Source: Amycolatopsis sp. DSM 110486 (lineage in GTDB: Bacteria; Actinomycetota; Actinomycetes; Mycobacteriales; Pseudonocardiaceae). From it: a stretch of DNA of 64,000 bases. Within the stretch, counting starts at the first letter, position 1. Each line of letters starts with the position of its first letter. This document shows positions 16,750 to 25,490 of the stretch, in pieces. The notes below the pieces were generated by a model, which did no database searches, had not been told where the DNA came from, and saw only the letters and a list, made by a program, of their open reading frames with translations. The stretch spans positions 1,379,001 to 1,443,000 of the forward strand of contig NZ_CP080519.1 in NCBI RefSeq assembly GCF_019468465.1. The letters are read 5' to 3'. The position numbers were made by a program, and so were the translations under genes.

Positions 16750-17829
16750 GTGAAAGTCCTCGTCCTGCCCGGCGACGGCATCGGCCCGGAGATCACGACG
16801 GCGACCCTGGACGTGCTCGGAGCCGCGGATCGGCGGCTCGGGCTCGGCCTGAGCTTCGAGATCCGCGACATCGGCCTGGCCTCGCTCGCGACCGACGGCA
16901 CCACGCTGCCGTCCTCGGTCCTCGAGCGGGTGCCCGAGGTCGACGGCACGCTGCTCGGCCCGGTGTCGCACTACGAGTACCCGCCGCGCGACGAGGGCGG
17001 GATCAACCCGTCCGCCGCGCTGCGGACCACGTTCGAACTGTTCGCCAACGTGCGCCCGTGCCGGTCGCGCGAGGACCTGAGCATCCTGCGCAAGCCCATG
17101 GACCTCGTGATCGTGCGCGAGAACACCGAGGGCTTCTACTCCGACCGCAACATGTTCGCCGGCACCGGCGAGTTCATGCCCGACCCCGACCTCGCGCTGT
17201 CCGTGCGCAAGGTGAGCGCGCGCGGATCCGCCCGCGTCGCGCGGGCGGCGTTCGAGCTCGCGCGCGGCCGCCGCGGCAAGGTGACGGCGGTGCACAAGGC
17301 CAACGTGCTCAAGCTGTCCGACGGCCTGTTCCTGCGCGAGGTGCGCGCGGTCGCCCAGGAGTTCCCCGACGTGGAGCTGGAAGAGCTGATCGTGGACGCC
17401 GCCGCGGCGCTGCTGATCCGCGACCCGCAGCGGTTCGACGTGCTGGTGACCACCAACATGTTCGGCGACATCCTGTCCGACGAAGCCTCCGAGCTGTCCG
17501 GCAGCCTCGGCCTCGGCGGCTCGATCAACGCCGGGCACGACGTCTGCGTCGGCCAGGCGCAGCACGGTTCGGCCCCCGACATCGCGGGCCGGGGCGTGGC
17601 CAACCCGGCGTCGCTCATCCTGTCCGCGGCGATGCTGCTCGACTGGCGCGGCCGCCGCGACGGCAACGACGCACTCCTGGCGGGTGCGGAACTCGTGACC
17701 CGCGCGGTGGACACCGTGCTCGACAACCCGGCGACGCGCACCGCGGACGTCGGCGGAACACTCGGCACCGAAGCGTTCGCCGGCGCGGTTTCCGAGTCCG
17801 TCACCGGCCTTCCGGTGGGTGCTCGATGA
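16750..17829 (+). CDS. Isocitrate/isopropylmalate dehydrogenase family enzyme
   Basis: This 359-residue beta-decarboxylating dehydrogenase has the Gly-Asp-Gly-Ile-Gly-Pro-Glu N-terminus, a substrate-loop Arg-Glu-Asn-Thr-Glu-Gly-Phe-Tyr-Ser-Asp, and a Lys-Ala-Asn-Val-Leu-Lys helix carrying the catalytic Lys. The metal site is Asn-Met-Phe-Gly-Asp-Ile-Leu-Ser-Asp-Glu, and His-Gly-Ser-Ala-Pro-Asp-Ile lies near the cofactor. It oxidatively decarboxylates a 2-hydroxy (di/tri)acid using NAD(P); the pattern also fits tartrate/D-malate and homoisocitrate enzymes. GTG 16750 is preferred because GGAAGGAG (16737-16744) lies 5 nt before it. It overlaps the next gene by ATGA and leads a four-gene operon. 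Confidence 0.88.
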   Translation: MKVLVLPGDGIGPEITTATLDVLGAADRRLGLGLSFEIRDIGLASLATDGTTLPSSVLERVPEVDGTLLGPVSHYEYPPRDEGGINPSAALRTTFELFANVRPCRSREDLSILRKPMDLVIVRENTEGFYSDRNMFAGTGEFMPDPDLALSVRKVSARGSARVARAAFELARGRRGKVTAVHKANVLKLSDGLFLREVRAVAQEFPDVELEELIVDAAAALLIRDPQRFDVLVTTNMFGDILSDEASELSGSLGLGGSINAGHDVCVGQAQHGSAPDIAGRGVANPASLILSAAMLLDWRGRRDGNDALLAGAELVTRAVDTVLDNPATRTADVGGTLGTEAFAGAVSESVTGLPVGAR

Positions 17830-19187
17830 TCCAGTCCGTGAACCCGGCGACGGGCAAGTCACTGTCCACTTACGACTTGCACACGGCCGAAGAGGTCGAC
17901 GCCGCACTGGATGCGGCCGTGGCCGCACAAGCCGAATGGCGCGAGAAACCGCTTTCCGAACGCGTGGAGCTGCTTCGCGAGCTGGCGGCGGTGCTGCGCG
18001 CCGGGAGCGCCGAGTACGCGCGGCTGATCACCGAAGAGATGGGCAAGCCGCTCGCCGAAGCCGAGGCCGAGATCGAGAAGTGCGCGCTCAACTGCGTGCA
18101 CTACGCCGAGCACGCCGCGGAGTACCTGGCCGAGCGCCCGGTGCTGGCCGAGGCTTCCGTGGTGGCCGAACCGCTCGGCGTGGTGCTCGCCGTGATGCCG
18201 TGGAACTACCCGTTCTGGCAGTTCTTCCGGTTCGCCGCCCCGGCACTGGCCGCGGGCAACGGCGCGATCCTCAAGCACGCCACCAACGTGCCGGGTTGCG
18301 CGCTCGCCATCGAGGACGTGTTCCGCAAGGCCTCGGCGCCCGCCGGGCTGGTGCGGGCGCTGCTCGTCGACGTCGGCGAGGTCGCGAAGCTCATCGCCGA
18401 CGACCGCATCGCCGCCGTGACGCTGACCGGTTCGACGCGCGTCGGCGCGCTCGTGGCCAGCCAGGCCGGCGCCGCGCTCAAGAAGCAGGTGCTGGAACTC
18501 GGCGGCTCGGACCCGTTCGTGGTCCTCGCCGACGCCGACGTGCCGGCCGCCGCCGAGACGGCCGTGCGCGCGCGGTTCCTGAACAACGGCCAAAGCTGCG
18601 TCAACGCCAAGCGGTTCATCGTGGACGAAGCCGTGGCCGACGAGTTCGCCGAAGCCTTCACCGCGGCGGTCGAACGGCTGCGGGTGGGCGATCCGGCCGA
18701 GGCGGGCACCACCGTGGGACCGCTCGCGCGCGAGGACCTGCGCGACGGGCTCGACGACCAGGTGCGCCGCACCGTCGCCGCGGGCGGCGTGCTGCGGACC
18801 GGCGGTGCGCCGGTGGCCGGGCCGGGCTACTTCTACGCGCCGACGGTGCTCGACCGCGTGAAGCCGGGCATGGCGGCGTTCGACGAGGAGACGTTCGGGC
18901 CGGTCGCGGCCATCGTGCGGGTCTCGGGCGACGACGAGGCCCTGGCACTGGCCAACGACACCGAGTTCGGCCTCGGCGCGGCCGTGTGGACGCGGTCTTC
19001 GGAACGCGCCCAGCGCTTCGCCAAGGGCCTGCAGGCCGGCGCGGTGTTCGTGAACAGCATGGTCGCCTCCGACCCGCGCCTGCCGTTCGGCGGAATCAAG
19101 AAGTCGGGCTACGGTCGGGAGCTGGGCGCGGACGGGATCCGCGAGTTCGTGAACGTGAAGACCGTGTGGTTCGGAGGAACCCGATGA
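17826..19187 (+). CDS. Aldehyde dehydrogenase, succinate-semialdehyde dehydrogenase-like
   Basis: This 453-residue ALDH has Val-Met-Pro-Trp-Asn-Tyr-Pro at the cofactor site, Thr-Gly-Ser-Thr-Arg-Val-Gly, the general base in Leu-Glu-Leu-Gly-Gly-Ser-Asp and the nucleophile in Asn-Asn-Gly-Gln-Ser-Cys-Val. Its C-terminus has Phe-Gly-Gly-Ile-Lys-Lys-Ser-Gly-Tyr-Gly-Arg-Glu. Its length and motifs match short GabD-type semialdehyde dehydrogenases. In this locus it would oxidise the semialdehyde produced by the omega-aminotransferase at 27028. It is coupled by ATGA overlaps to the dehydrogenase before it and the cupin after it. Confidence 0.9.
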   Translation: MIQSVNPATGKSLSTYDLHTAEEVDAALDAAVAAQAEWREKPLSERVELLRELAAVLRAGSAEYARLITEEMGKPLAEAEAEIEKCALNCVHYAEHAAEYLAERPVLAEASVVAEPLGVVLAVMPWNYPFWQFFRFAAPALAAGNGAILKHATNVPGCALAIEDVFRKASAPAGLVRALLVDVGEVAKLIADDRIAAVTLTGSTRVGALVASQAGAALKKQVLELGGSDPFVVLADADVPAAAETAVRARFLNNGQSCVNAKRFIVDEAVADEFAEAFTAAVERLRVGDPAEAGTTVGPLAREDLRDGLDDQVRRTVAAGGVLRTGGAPVAGPGYFYAPTVLDRVKPGMAAFDEETFGPVAAIVRVSGDDEALALANDTEFGLGAAVWTRSSERAQRFAKGLQAGAVFVNSMVASDPRLPFGGIKKSGYGRELGADGIREFVNVKTVWFGGTR

Positions 19188-19600
19188 GCGAGCAGAAGCC
19201 GTTCCCGTCCGTGGTGCTGCGGCCGGCCGAGCTGTCCGCGGCCGACCGCGGCGGCGGCGCGCGCACGATCCCGCTGGTGAGCAAGGCCCTGGGCGCCGAG
19301 GTGTTCCTCAACGGCCAGACCCTCTTCGACGGTGGTGCGGGAATCCCGCTGCACACGCACAACTGCCCCGAGAGCGTGGTGATCCTGGAGGGCGAGGCGA
19401 TCGTGGAGATCGACGGCGCCGAGCACCACCTGTCCACTTGGGACACCACCTACGTTGACGCGGGCGTGCCGCACCGGTTCCGCAACGCCTCGGCGACGGC
19501 GCCGATGCGGATCCTCTGGACCTACGCCTCGGTGGAGGCCACCCGCACGATCGTCGCCACCGGCACCACCACCCGGGTGGATGCCGAGCACCGGCGCTAG
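19184..19600 (+). CDS. Cupin domain protein
   Basis: This 138-residue single-domain cupin has motif 1 His-Thr-His-Asn-Cys-Pro-Glu-Ser-Val-Val-Ile-Leu-Glu-Gly and motif 2 Tyr-Val-Asp-Ala-Gly-Val-Pro-His-Arg-Phe-Arg-Asn, so the metal ligands (two His, Glu and a final His) are all present. It starts by ATGA overlap with the ALDH gene, and the GntR gene follows after 9 bp. It could be an isomerase or epimerase for a sugar-acid-like intermediate, or a sensor. Nothing in the sequence identifies its substrate. Confidence 0.8.
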   Translation: MSEQKPFPSVVLRPAELSAADRGGGARTIPLVSKALGAEVFLNGQTLFDGGAGIPLHTHNCPESVVILEGEAIVEIDGAEHHLSTWDTTYVDAGVPHRFRNASATAPMRILWTYASVEATRTIVATGTTTRVDAEHRR

Positions 19601-19609
19601 CCTGGGTAA

Positions 19610-20491
19610 GTGGAACAGACCCCGACCCCGCTCACCCGGCAGGTCGCGGCGCGCATCGTGGGCTACATCCGCGAGACCGCGGCCGAGCCGGGCACGCGGC
19701 TGGTGGAGCGCACCCTGGCCGCGCACCTGCGTGTTTCGCGTTCACCCGTGCGCGCGGCGCTGCGCCTGCTGGCAGACGAAGGGGTGGTGGCCGTCGCCGA
19801 GCCCGGCGGCGGCCACACCGTGGCCCGCCCCGTCACCGAGCTCACCGTCGAGACCGGTGAGGAGGACGAGGAGCAGTACCTGCGCATCGCGTCGGACCGG
19901 CTCGACGGCGAGCTGCCCGACCGCGTGAGTGAGAGCGAGCTGGCGCGCCGCTACGCCCTCACGCCGGCCCAGGTGACGGCCGTGCTGCGCCGCATCTCCG
20001 GCGAGGGCTGGATCGAGCGGCTGCCCGGCTACGGCTGGGAGTTCCAGCCGATGCTGACGTCGCAGGAGTCCTATGAGGACAGCTACCGCTTCCGTCTCGC
20101 GCTCGAGCCCGCGGCGCTGCTGGAACCCGGCTTCGCCGTGGACCAGGCGGCCATCGAAGTCGTTCGCGCGCAACAACTCGAGCTCGCCGAGGGCGCCGCG
20201 CACACCGTGACCAACACCGAGCTGTTCGCCCGCAACCGCGCCTTCCACGAGGCCGTGGTGGCGTGCAGCCACAACACGTTCTTCATCGATTCGCTGCGCC
20301 GCGTGGACAACCTGCGCCGTCTGATCGAGTACCGGCGCACGCTCCCGCGCGACCGGGCCGCGGTGCGCTGCCGCGAGCACGTCGACATCGCGGACCTGCT
20401 GCTGACCGGCCGGACCGCCGACGCGGCGGAGTACCTGCGGAGGCACCTGAGCACCGTCGGCGTGGAGAAAACGGCCGGCCCCGGTTACTAA
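19610..20491 (+). CDS. GntR family regulator with two tandem winged helices
   Basis: This 293-residue protein has a canonical GntR winged helix at residues ~5-75 (Val-Glu-Arg-Thr-Leu-Ala-Ala-His-Leu-Arg-Val-Ser-Arg-Ser-Pro-Val-Arg). A second, shorter helix-turn-helix follows at ~92-150 (Ser-Glu-Ser-Glu-Leu-Ala-Arg-Arg-Tyr-Ala-Leu-Thr-Pro-Ala-Gln-Val), then an FCD-type effector domain rich in Glu/His/Arg. GntR/FadR proteins usually carry one winged helix. GTG 19610 is 9 bp after the cupin, so the regulator is in the operon it probably controls. FCD ligands are commonly carboxylates, which fits the dehydrogenase and ALDH upstream. Confidence 0.85.
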   Translation: MEQTPTPLTRQVAARIVGYIRETAAEPGTRLVERTLAAHLRVSRSPVRAALRLLADEGVVAVAEPGGGHTVARPVTELTVETGEEDEEQYLRIASDRLDGELPDRVSESELARRYALTPAQVTAVLRRISGEGWIERLPGYGWEFQPMLTSQESYEDSYRFRLALEPAALLEPGFAVDQAAIEVVRAQQLELAEGAAHTVTNTELFARNRAFHEAVVACSHNTFFIDSLRRVDNLRRLIEYRRTLPRDRAAVRCREHVDIADLLLTGRTADAAEYLRRHLSTVGVEKTAGPGY

Positions 20492-20577
20492 TCCGGCCAA
20501 AAGTAGGCCGACCCCCGCGCGGCACGCAACCGATACCGCGAAAGCCATTCGGCCGTGACTGTGGCCGGATTAGTAAC
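20484..20577. terminator. Long-range inverted repeat covering two convergent stop codons
   Basis: GTTACTAATCCGGCCA (20484-20499) is repeated in perfect inverted orientation at 20562-20577, with 62 bp between the arms. Each arm contains the stop codon of one of the convergent genes, GntR (20489-20491) and RpiR (20572-20570), so both proteins end Tyr-stop in an identical sequence. It may serve as a bidirectional terminator. The large loop makes it unusual. Confidence 0.4.
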
Positions 20578-21490
20578 GATCGGCACTGCCAGCGACCCCG
20601 TCGCCCCGCGGCAAGCGCGGTGCGCGCAGATCACCGTTGATCAGGTCGGAACGCAGCGAAGTCAGCAGTTCCGACGTCTTCGTCGCGCGGTTTTCGTCGC
20701 GGGAGGCCAGGCGCAGCACCAACGCGTCGGTGAGCACCTCCGCGCTCAGCATCTCCCCGGTGAAGTTGCTGGCGCTCTGCGGGGCCGTGAGCGAGACGTC
20801 CACCCGGGAGCCGAACAACGGCCCCAGCGAGCTGGACACCAGCACCACGCTCGCGCCGACCTCCTCGGCGTGATCGAGCAGCACCTCGATCTCGCCGAGG
20901 ATCCGGCCGGGGATGTAGAGCACGACGACGTCGTCCGGGCCGAGGCCGAGCAGGTCGTCGGCCAGCTGGAACCCCGTGGCGCCCGTGGAACGCGCACGTC
21001 GGCCCATCCGGACCAGGCGCATGGTCAGGTACCGCGCGACCAGGCTCGAGGCCCCCAGGCCGAAGCTGAGGACCTCGCGCGCGTCGTCCAACAGGTCGAC
21101 CGCGTGCAGGAACTCGTCGGACTGCACGAGCCGCCAGGTGGCGGCCAGCCGCTCGGTCGCGTCGGTGAAGACCTTGTCCACCACGGCATCGCCCGCGGTG
21201 GCGCCGTCGGGCAGCTCGGTCAGCAGCCGGTGCGACGGGCTGGTCTCCAGCGCGACCTCGCGCGCCAGGCTGCGCCGCAGGTCCATCAGCCCCGCGAACC
21301 CCAGGGATTTCGCGGTGCGCACCACGGTCGCGTCGCTGGTCGCCGTCGCGCCGCCGATCTGCTCGGCCGTCGCGAAAATGGCGTAACGGCCGTGGTCGCG
21401 CAGGTACTCCGCGACGGTCCGCTCGGCCCGCGACATCTTCGGCAGGCATCGCGCGATCCGTGCGCGCAGCGACTCTTCCTCGTTCCCCAT
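20570..21490 (-). CDS. RpiR/MurR family regulator (HTH + SIS domain)
   Basis: This 306-residue protein has an N-terminal HTH_6 domain (residues ~5-80, with Ser-Arg-Ala-Glu-Arg-Thr-Val-Ala-Glu-Tyr and Ser-Asp-Ala-Thr-Val-Val-Arg-Thr-Ala-Lys). A C-terminal sugar-isomerase (SIS) domain (residues ~125-260) follows, with Phe-Gly-Leu-Gly-Ala-Ser-Ser and Leu-Tyr-Ile-Pro-Gly-Arg. RpiR proteins bind phospho-sugars or acids and recognise TGTAG/CTACA-type palindromes. Such half-sites occur at 16679 and 22451-22537 on both sides of this gene. ATG 21490 starts the conserved domain. It lies between the two operons it is proposed to control. Confidence 0.88.
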   Translation of the reverse strand: MGNEEESLRARIARCLPKMSRAERTVAEYLRDHGRYAIFATAEQIGGATATSDATVVRTAKSLGFAGLMDLRRSLAREVALETSPSHRLLTELPDGATAGDAVVDKVFTDATERLAATWRLVQSDEFLHAVDLLDDAREVLSFGLGASSLVARYLTMRLVRMGRRARSTGATGFQLADDLLGLGPDDVVVLYIPGRILGEIEVLLDHAEEVGASVVLVSSSLGPLFGSRVDVSLTAPQSASNFTGEMLSAEVLTDALVLRLASRDENRATKTSELLTSLRSDLINGDLRAPRLPRGDGVAGSADRY

Positions 21491-21567
21491 CCCACCCTCG
21501 TTTCCCGATCCACGTGCCCACGGGAAGGCCGCCACGGTGCGGCCGTGCCCCGTGAACCCGTCACGCG

Positions 21568-22401
21568 CTACGGCCGGCGCGCCAGCTCCCCGGCGATGAA
21601 GGCCTTCACCACCGGCTGGATCATCAGCCCGCGGTGCGCGACCCCTGGCACCACGTCGAACTGCACGTCGATCCCGTTGCTCTCGAAATTCTTGCGCAAG
21701 GTGGTCAGCCGCTCGATGCGCGTGTCACCACCGGCGTCGATCCCCGGCTCCGCGATCTCCCAGGTGTCCTTGTCCTCGCCGCCCACGATCATCTGCACCG
21801 GCAGCTTGCGCAGGCTCTCCACCTGCACGTCGGTGCCGAACAGCTCGCGCACGTCGGCGGTGCCCAGCCACCACGGGACGTCCGGGTCGATCCGCGTAAC
21901 GCGGCCCGGAGCGCCGATGGACAACGCGGCCAGCCGGTCGGCGTGGAGGTAGGCGAAGCGGTGCGCGAACTGCCCGCCGCCGGAGAAGCCGTGCAGGTAG
22001 AAGCGCTCTGCGTCCACGCGGAAGCGCGCGGCGACCTCGGCGATGATGTCGAGCAGGATCAGGTCGTAGCGGATGCCTTCGAAGCTCAGGCGCTTGAAGC
22101 CGTGCAGGTCACCGGGCTGCGCGATGCCCGCCGGGAACAGCGGCGCGAGCACGATCGTGTCGTTCTCCTCCGCGAACTCGCGGTAGTCGTTGCGGTAACG
22201 CTCCGCGGTGCGCTGGGTGCCGTGCATCAGGACGAGCAGCGGCAGCGGCGTCTCGGAGGTGCGGTGGGCGCTGGGCACGTAGAGGCAGTAGGAAAAGCGC
22301 TGGTCGCTCTGCAGCGCGAAAAACGGCGTCGGCCCGCCGTAGTAGAACTCCGTCGGGTCGAGGACTCGGGCGGAGTCGGGCGTCGCTTGGGGGCTCGTCA
22401 T
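21568..22401 (-). CDS. Alpha/beta hydrolase, PHB-depolymerase/dienelactone-like
   Basis: This 277-residue hydrolase has Leu-Val-Leu-Met-His-Gly-Thr as the oxyanion-hole strand and nucleophile elbow Gly-Phe-Ser-Gly-Gly-Gly. Asp sits in Gly-Gly-Glu-Asp-Lys-Asp and His in Gly-Val-Ala-His-Arg-Gly, so the Ser-Asp-His triad is complete. It has no signal peptide. It diverges from the C45 amidohydrolase across a 179-bp region with operator-like repeats, and lies 77 bp upstream of the RpiR gene on the same strand. An esterase or lactonase for an intermediate of the neighbouring catabolic operon is inferred. GGAG precedes ATG 22401 by about 9 nt. Confidence 0.78.
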   Translation of the reverse strand: MTSPQATPDSARVLDPTEFYYGGPTPFFALQSDQRFSYCLYVPSAHRTSETPLPLLVLMHGTQRTAERYRNDYREFAEENDTIVLAPLFPAGIAQPGDLHGFKRLSFEGIRYDLILLDIIAEVAARFRVDAERFYLHGFSGGGQFAHRFAYLHADRLAALSIGAPGRVTRIDPDVPWWLGTADVRELFGTDVQVESLRKLPVQMIVGGEDKDTWEIAEPGIDAGGDTRIERLTTLRKNFESNGIDVQFDVVPGVAHRGLMIQPVVKAFIAGELARRP

Positions 22402-22472
22402 GGAGCGGTTCTCCTTGGCATGGCGTGGGACCGTCCTGCACCGTCGTAACCATGTAGTAACGACGACAGGTG

Positions 22473-22537
22473 TTGACAACTTCGTAGCACGGTCTATCTT
22501 ATCCGTAGCTGCCACTACAAGTTCCTGATGAATGTAG
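22473..22537 (+). promoter_or_regulatory. Promoter and inverted repeat upstream of the C45 hydrolase/ABC operon
   Basis: TTGACA (22473-22478) and TATCTT (22495-22500) are separated by 16 bp, a good vegetative-type promoter. Downstream, CTACA (22515-22519) and TGTAG (22533-22537) form an inverted repeat with a 13-bp centre, beginning inside the CCACTACA box at 22512. Another TGTAG is at 22453-22457. The arrangement places an operator over the transcript start, consistent with repression by the RpiR protein. Confidence 0.5.
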
Positions 22538-22580
22538 CGCAAACCTTCAACGAATCGCCAGCACCGGGAAAGAGGTATTC

Positions 22581-23719
22581 ATGGCAGTCCGGTTGGTCCA
22601 GATCGAAGGTGGTCCCCGTGAGCGGGGACTCGCCTACGGAGAGGCCGCCAGGGCGGAGATCCGCACGTCGATCGCCTATTACCGCGAGGCCTTCCGGCTC
22701 TCGTCGGGTCTGGAGTGGACGGACGTGCAGGCCTCGGCCCGGCGCTGGCGCGCACCCGTCGCCGCCGTCGCACCGCACCTGCTCGAAGAGATGGACGCGA
22801 TCGCCGACGGCGCCGGCGTGCACCAGGACGAGATCCTCGCGCTCAACGCGCGCGGCGAGATCGTCCGCAACCACGACAGTGCCTTCAACCCGGCTGTCGC
22901 CGAAGACGAAGAGCCCACCGACGGCTGCTCCTCCTTCGCCCTGCTGCCCGAGGCGACCGGCGACGGTCACGTCTACTGTGGACAGAACTGGGACTGGCGT
23001 GAAGGCACGCAGGACACCGTGGTGCTCCTGCGTGTGGTCCAGCCGCCCAAGCCGACCCTCATCATGCAGGTCGAGGCCGGCCAGATCGGCCGCCACGGCG
23101 CCAACTCCGCGGGCATCGCGCTCAACGGCAACGGGCTCAACGGCCGCTTCGGCACCCCGATCGGCATCCCGCAGCCGGTGCTGCGCCGCCTGATCCTCGA
23201 CCACGACTACCTGAAGAACGCCCTGAAGGTGCCCTTCGACGTCCACCAGCACATCGCCACCAACCTGCTGGTGACCCACCGCGGCGGGGTCGCCGTGGAC
23301 TACGAGACCACCCCGGTCGTGCACCGCTGGGGCGTGCCGCGCGACGGCATGCTGGTACACGGCAACCACTACCAGTACGGCATTCCCGAGCAGATCTCCG
23401 GCACGTACCGCGTGTCCCCCGTGGACTCGCTCTACCGCGTGCAGGTGATCGAACGCGGGCTCGCGGCCGCGCGCGCGGCCACCAGCTCCGCCGAAGTGCG
23501 CAAGGTCGTCGCCGCGACGATGAGCGACCACGTCGGGCACCCCGACGGCGTGTGCGCCCACGTGGACGAGCGGGCGCCGGAACTCAAGCGCTACAAGACG
23601 ATCGCCTCGAGCCTGGTCGACCTGACCAGCGGCGAGTACCGCGTGGCGATCGGCAACCCCTGTGAGAACGACTACGAACTGCTGCCCTGGCAGCTCTACG
23701 ACGGCCCCGGAGGTCACTG

Positions 23720-23720
<1 letters not shown>
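22581..23720 (+). CDS. C45 family autoproteolytic acyltransferase/amidohydrolase
   Basis: This 379-residue protein resembles the acyl-CoA:6-aminopenicillanate acyltransferase family (peptidase C45, Ntn-hydrolase fold). The self-cleavage site is Asp-Gly-Cys-Ser-Ser-Phe with Cys ~116 as the new N-terminal nucleophile, and Gly-Gln-Asn-Trp-Asp-Trp and Ala-Gly-Gln-Ile-Gly follow as in the family. Mature enzymes hydrolyse or transfer amide-linked acyl groups. It overlaps the downstream transporter ATPase by one base and is the first gene of an operon with a complete amino-acid importer. That suggests an imported N-acyl amino compound as substrate. The start ATG 22581 has GGAAAGAGG upstream. Confidence 0.82.
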
Positions 23721-24451
<731 letters not shown>

Positions 24452-24463
<12 letters not shown>

Positions 24464-24490
24464 TCACTCCAGCACTAGTCCCTCCAGCAC
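24452..24490 (+). repeat. Three tandem 15-bp units duplicating a gene end
   Basis: CTCCAGCAC starts at 24452, 24467 and 24482, each within a 15-bp unit CTCCAGCACTAGTC(A/C). Each of the first two units encodes Leu-Gln-His followed by TAG in the ATPase frame, so the stop codon and its context have been duplicated downstream of the real stop. This looks like recent replication slippage. Confidence 0.85.
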
Positions 24491-24520
24491 TGAATTCCGC
24501 ACCGTAACAAGGAGAAAGCA

Positions 24521-25465
24521 ATGAAGCTGACCAGAATGACCGCCGCCGTCGGCGCGGTGGTCGTCGCGGGCGCGCTGCTCGCCGCGTGCGGCAGCGCCCC
24601 GGCCACGGCCCCCGGCGGCGCCGCCCCGAAGCCGGCCGCCGCCGACGTCGCCAAGATGATCAGCCAGGACGACGCCGTCGCGGGTGCGCCGGTGGGCCAG
24701 AACCTGCCGCACTCGCCGATGCTGGACAAGATCCGCCAGCGCGGCGAGCTGGTCTGGGCCGGCAGCCGCAACACGCTGGGCTTCTCGCAGCTCGACCCGG
24801 CCACCGGCAAGATCTCCGGCTTCGACGCCGGGATCGCCGACCTGCTCGCGAAGTACCTGCTGGGCAAGCCTTCGGCGAAGATGCAGAGCGGTGGCTCCGA
24901 CACCCGTGAGGGCCTGCTCGGCAACCACACGATCGACGTCGCGATCCAGACGTACACGATGACGCCCGAGCGCGCCAAGCTGGTGAACTTCTCCGGCCCG
25001 TACTACATGGCCGCCAGCGGCATCATCGTGAAGTCCACGGACACCACGATCAAGACCGCCAAGGACCTCGCCGGCAAGAAGGTGGCCACCGAGTCCGGCG
25101 CGGCGAAGACCGCTCTGGTCACCGAGGTGCCGACCGCGCAGCCGGTGCTGTTCGACACCACCGCGCAGTGCATCGCCGCGGTGGAGCAGGGCCGCGCCGA
25201 CGCCGTGACGCTGAACAACGCTTCGCTGCTCGGCGCGATCCAGACGCGCTCGGACGTGAAGCTGCTCGACGCGACGTTCGGCTCCAACCCGTTCGGCATC
25301 GGCGAGCCCAAGGACGACCCGGTGTTCAAGCAGGTCGTCGATGAGTTCCTGCAGAAGATCGAGGCCGACGGCACCTGGACCAAGCTCTGGCAGGGCACCG
25401 TCGGCAAGCTGCTGAAGACCCCGCCGCCCACCCCGCCGAAGCTCGGCTCCGTCCCCGGCGTCTGA
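24521..25465 (+). CDS. Amino-acid ABC transporter substrate-binding lipoprotein
   Basis: This 314-residue protein has a lipoprotein signal: a basic start, a hydrophobic core and the lipobox Leu-Leu-Ala-Ala-Cys with Cys ~24 as the lipidated residue. The mature part is a family-3 (SBP_bac_3) binding protein with Gly-Phe-Asp-Ala-Gly-Ile-Ala, Gly-Gly-Ser-Asp-Thr-Arg, Thr-Pro-Glu-Arg-Ala and Gly-Lys-Lys-Val-Ala-Thr-Glu-Ser-Gly. These match glutamine/glutamate/ornithine-type binding proteins. An ~45-residue Ala/Pro-rich linker precedes the domain. It sits between the ATPase and permeases of the same importer. Anchored outside the membrane, it sets the specificity, which cannot be read exactly from sequence. 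Confidence 0.9.
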   Translation: MKLTRMTAAVGAVVVAGALLAACGSAPATAPGGAAPKPAAADVAKMISQDDAVAGAPVGQNLPHSPMLDKIRQRGELVWAGSRNTLGFSQLDPATGKISGFDAGIADLLAKYLLGKPSAKMQSGGSDTREGLLGNHTIDVAIQTYTMTPERAKLVNFSGPYYMAASGIIVKSTDTTIKTAKDLAGKKVATESGAAKTALVTEVPTAQPVLFDTTAQCIAAVEQGRADAVTLNNASLLGAIQTRSDVKLLDATFGSNPFGIGEPKDDPVFKQVVDEFLQKIEADGTWTKLWQGTVGKLLKTPPPTPPKLGSVPGV

Positions 25466-25490
25466 CCCGAACCCCGAAATCGGAGACCCC

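Noticed and set aside
16576..17928. Upstream extension of the CopD-like frame
   Set aside because: It is antisense to the well-supported dehydrogenase gene. The membrane protein starts naturally at 16575 with a ribosome site.
22515..22580. Riboswitch-like leader before the C45 hydrolase
   Set aside because: The ~75-nt leader has only one 5-bp inverted repeat, better explained as a protein operator.
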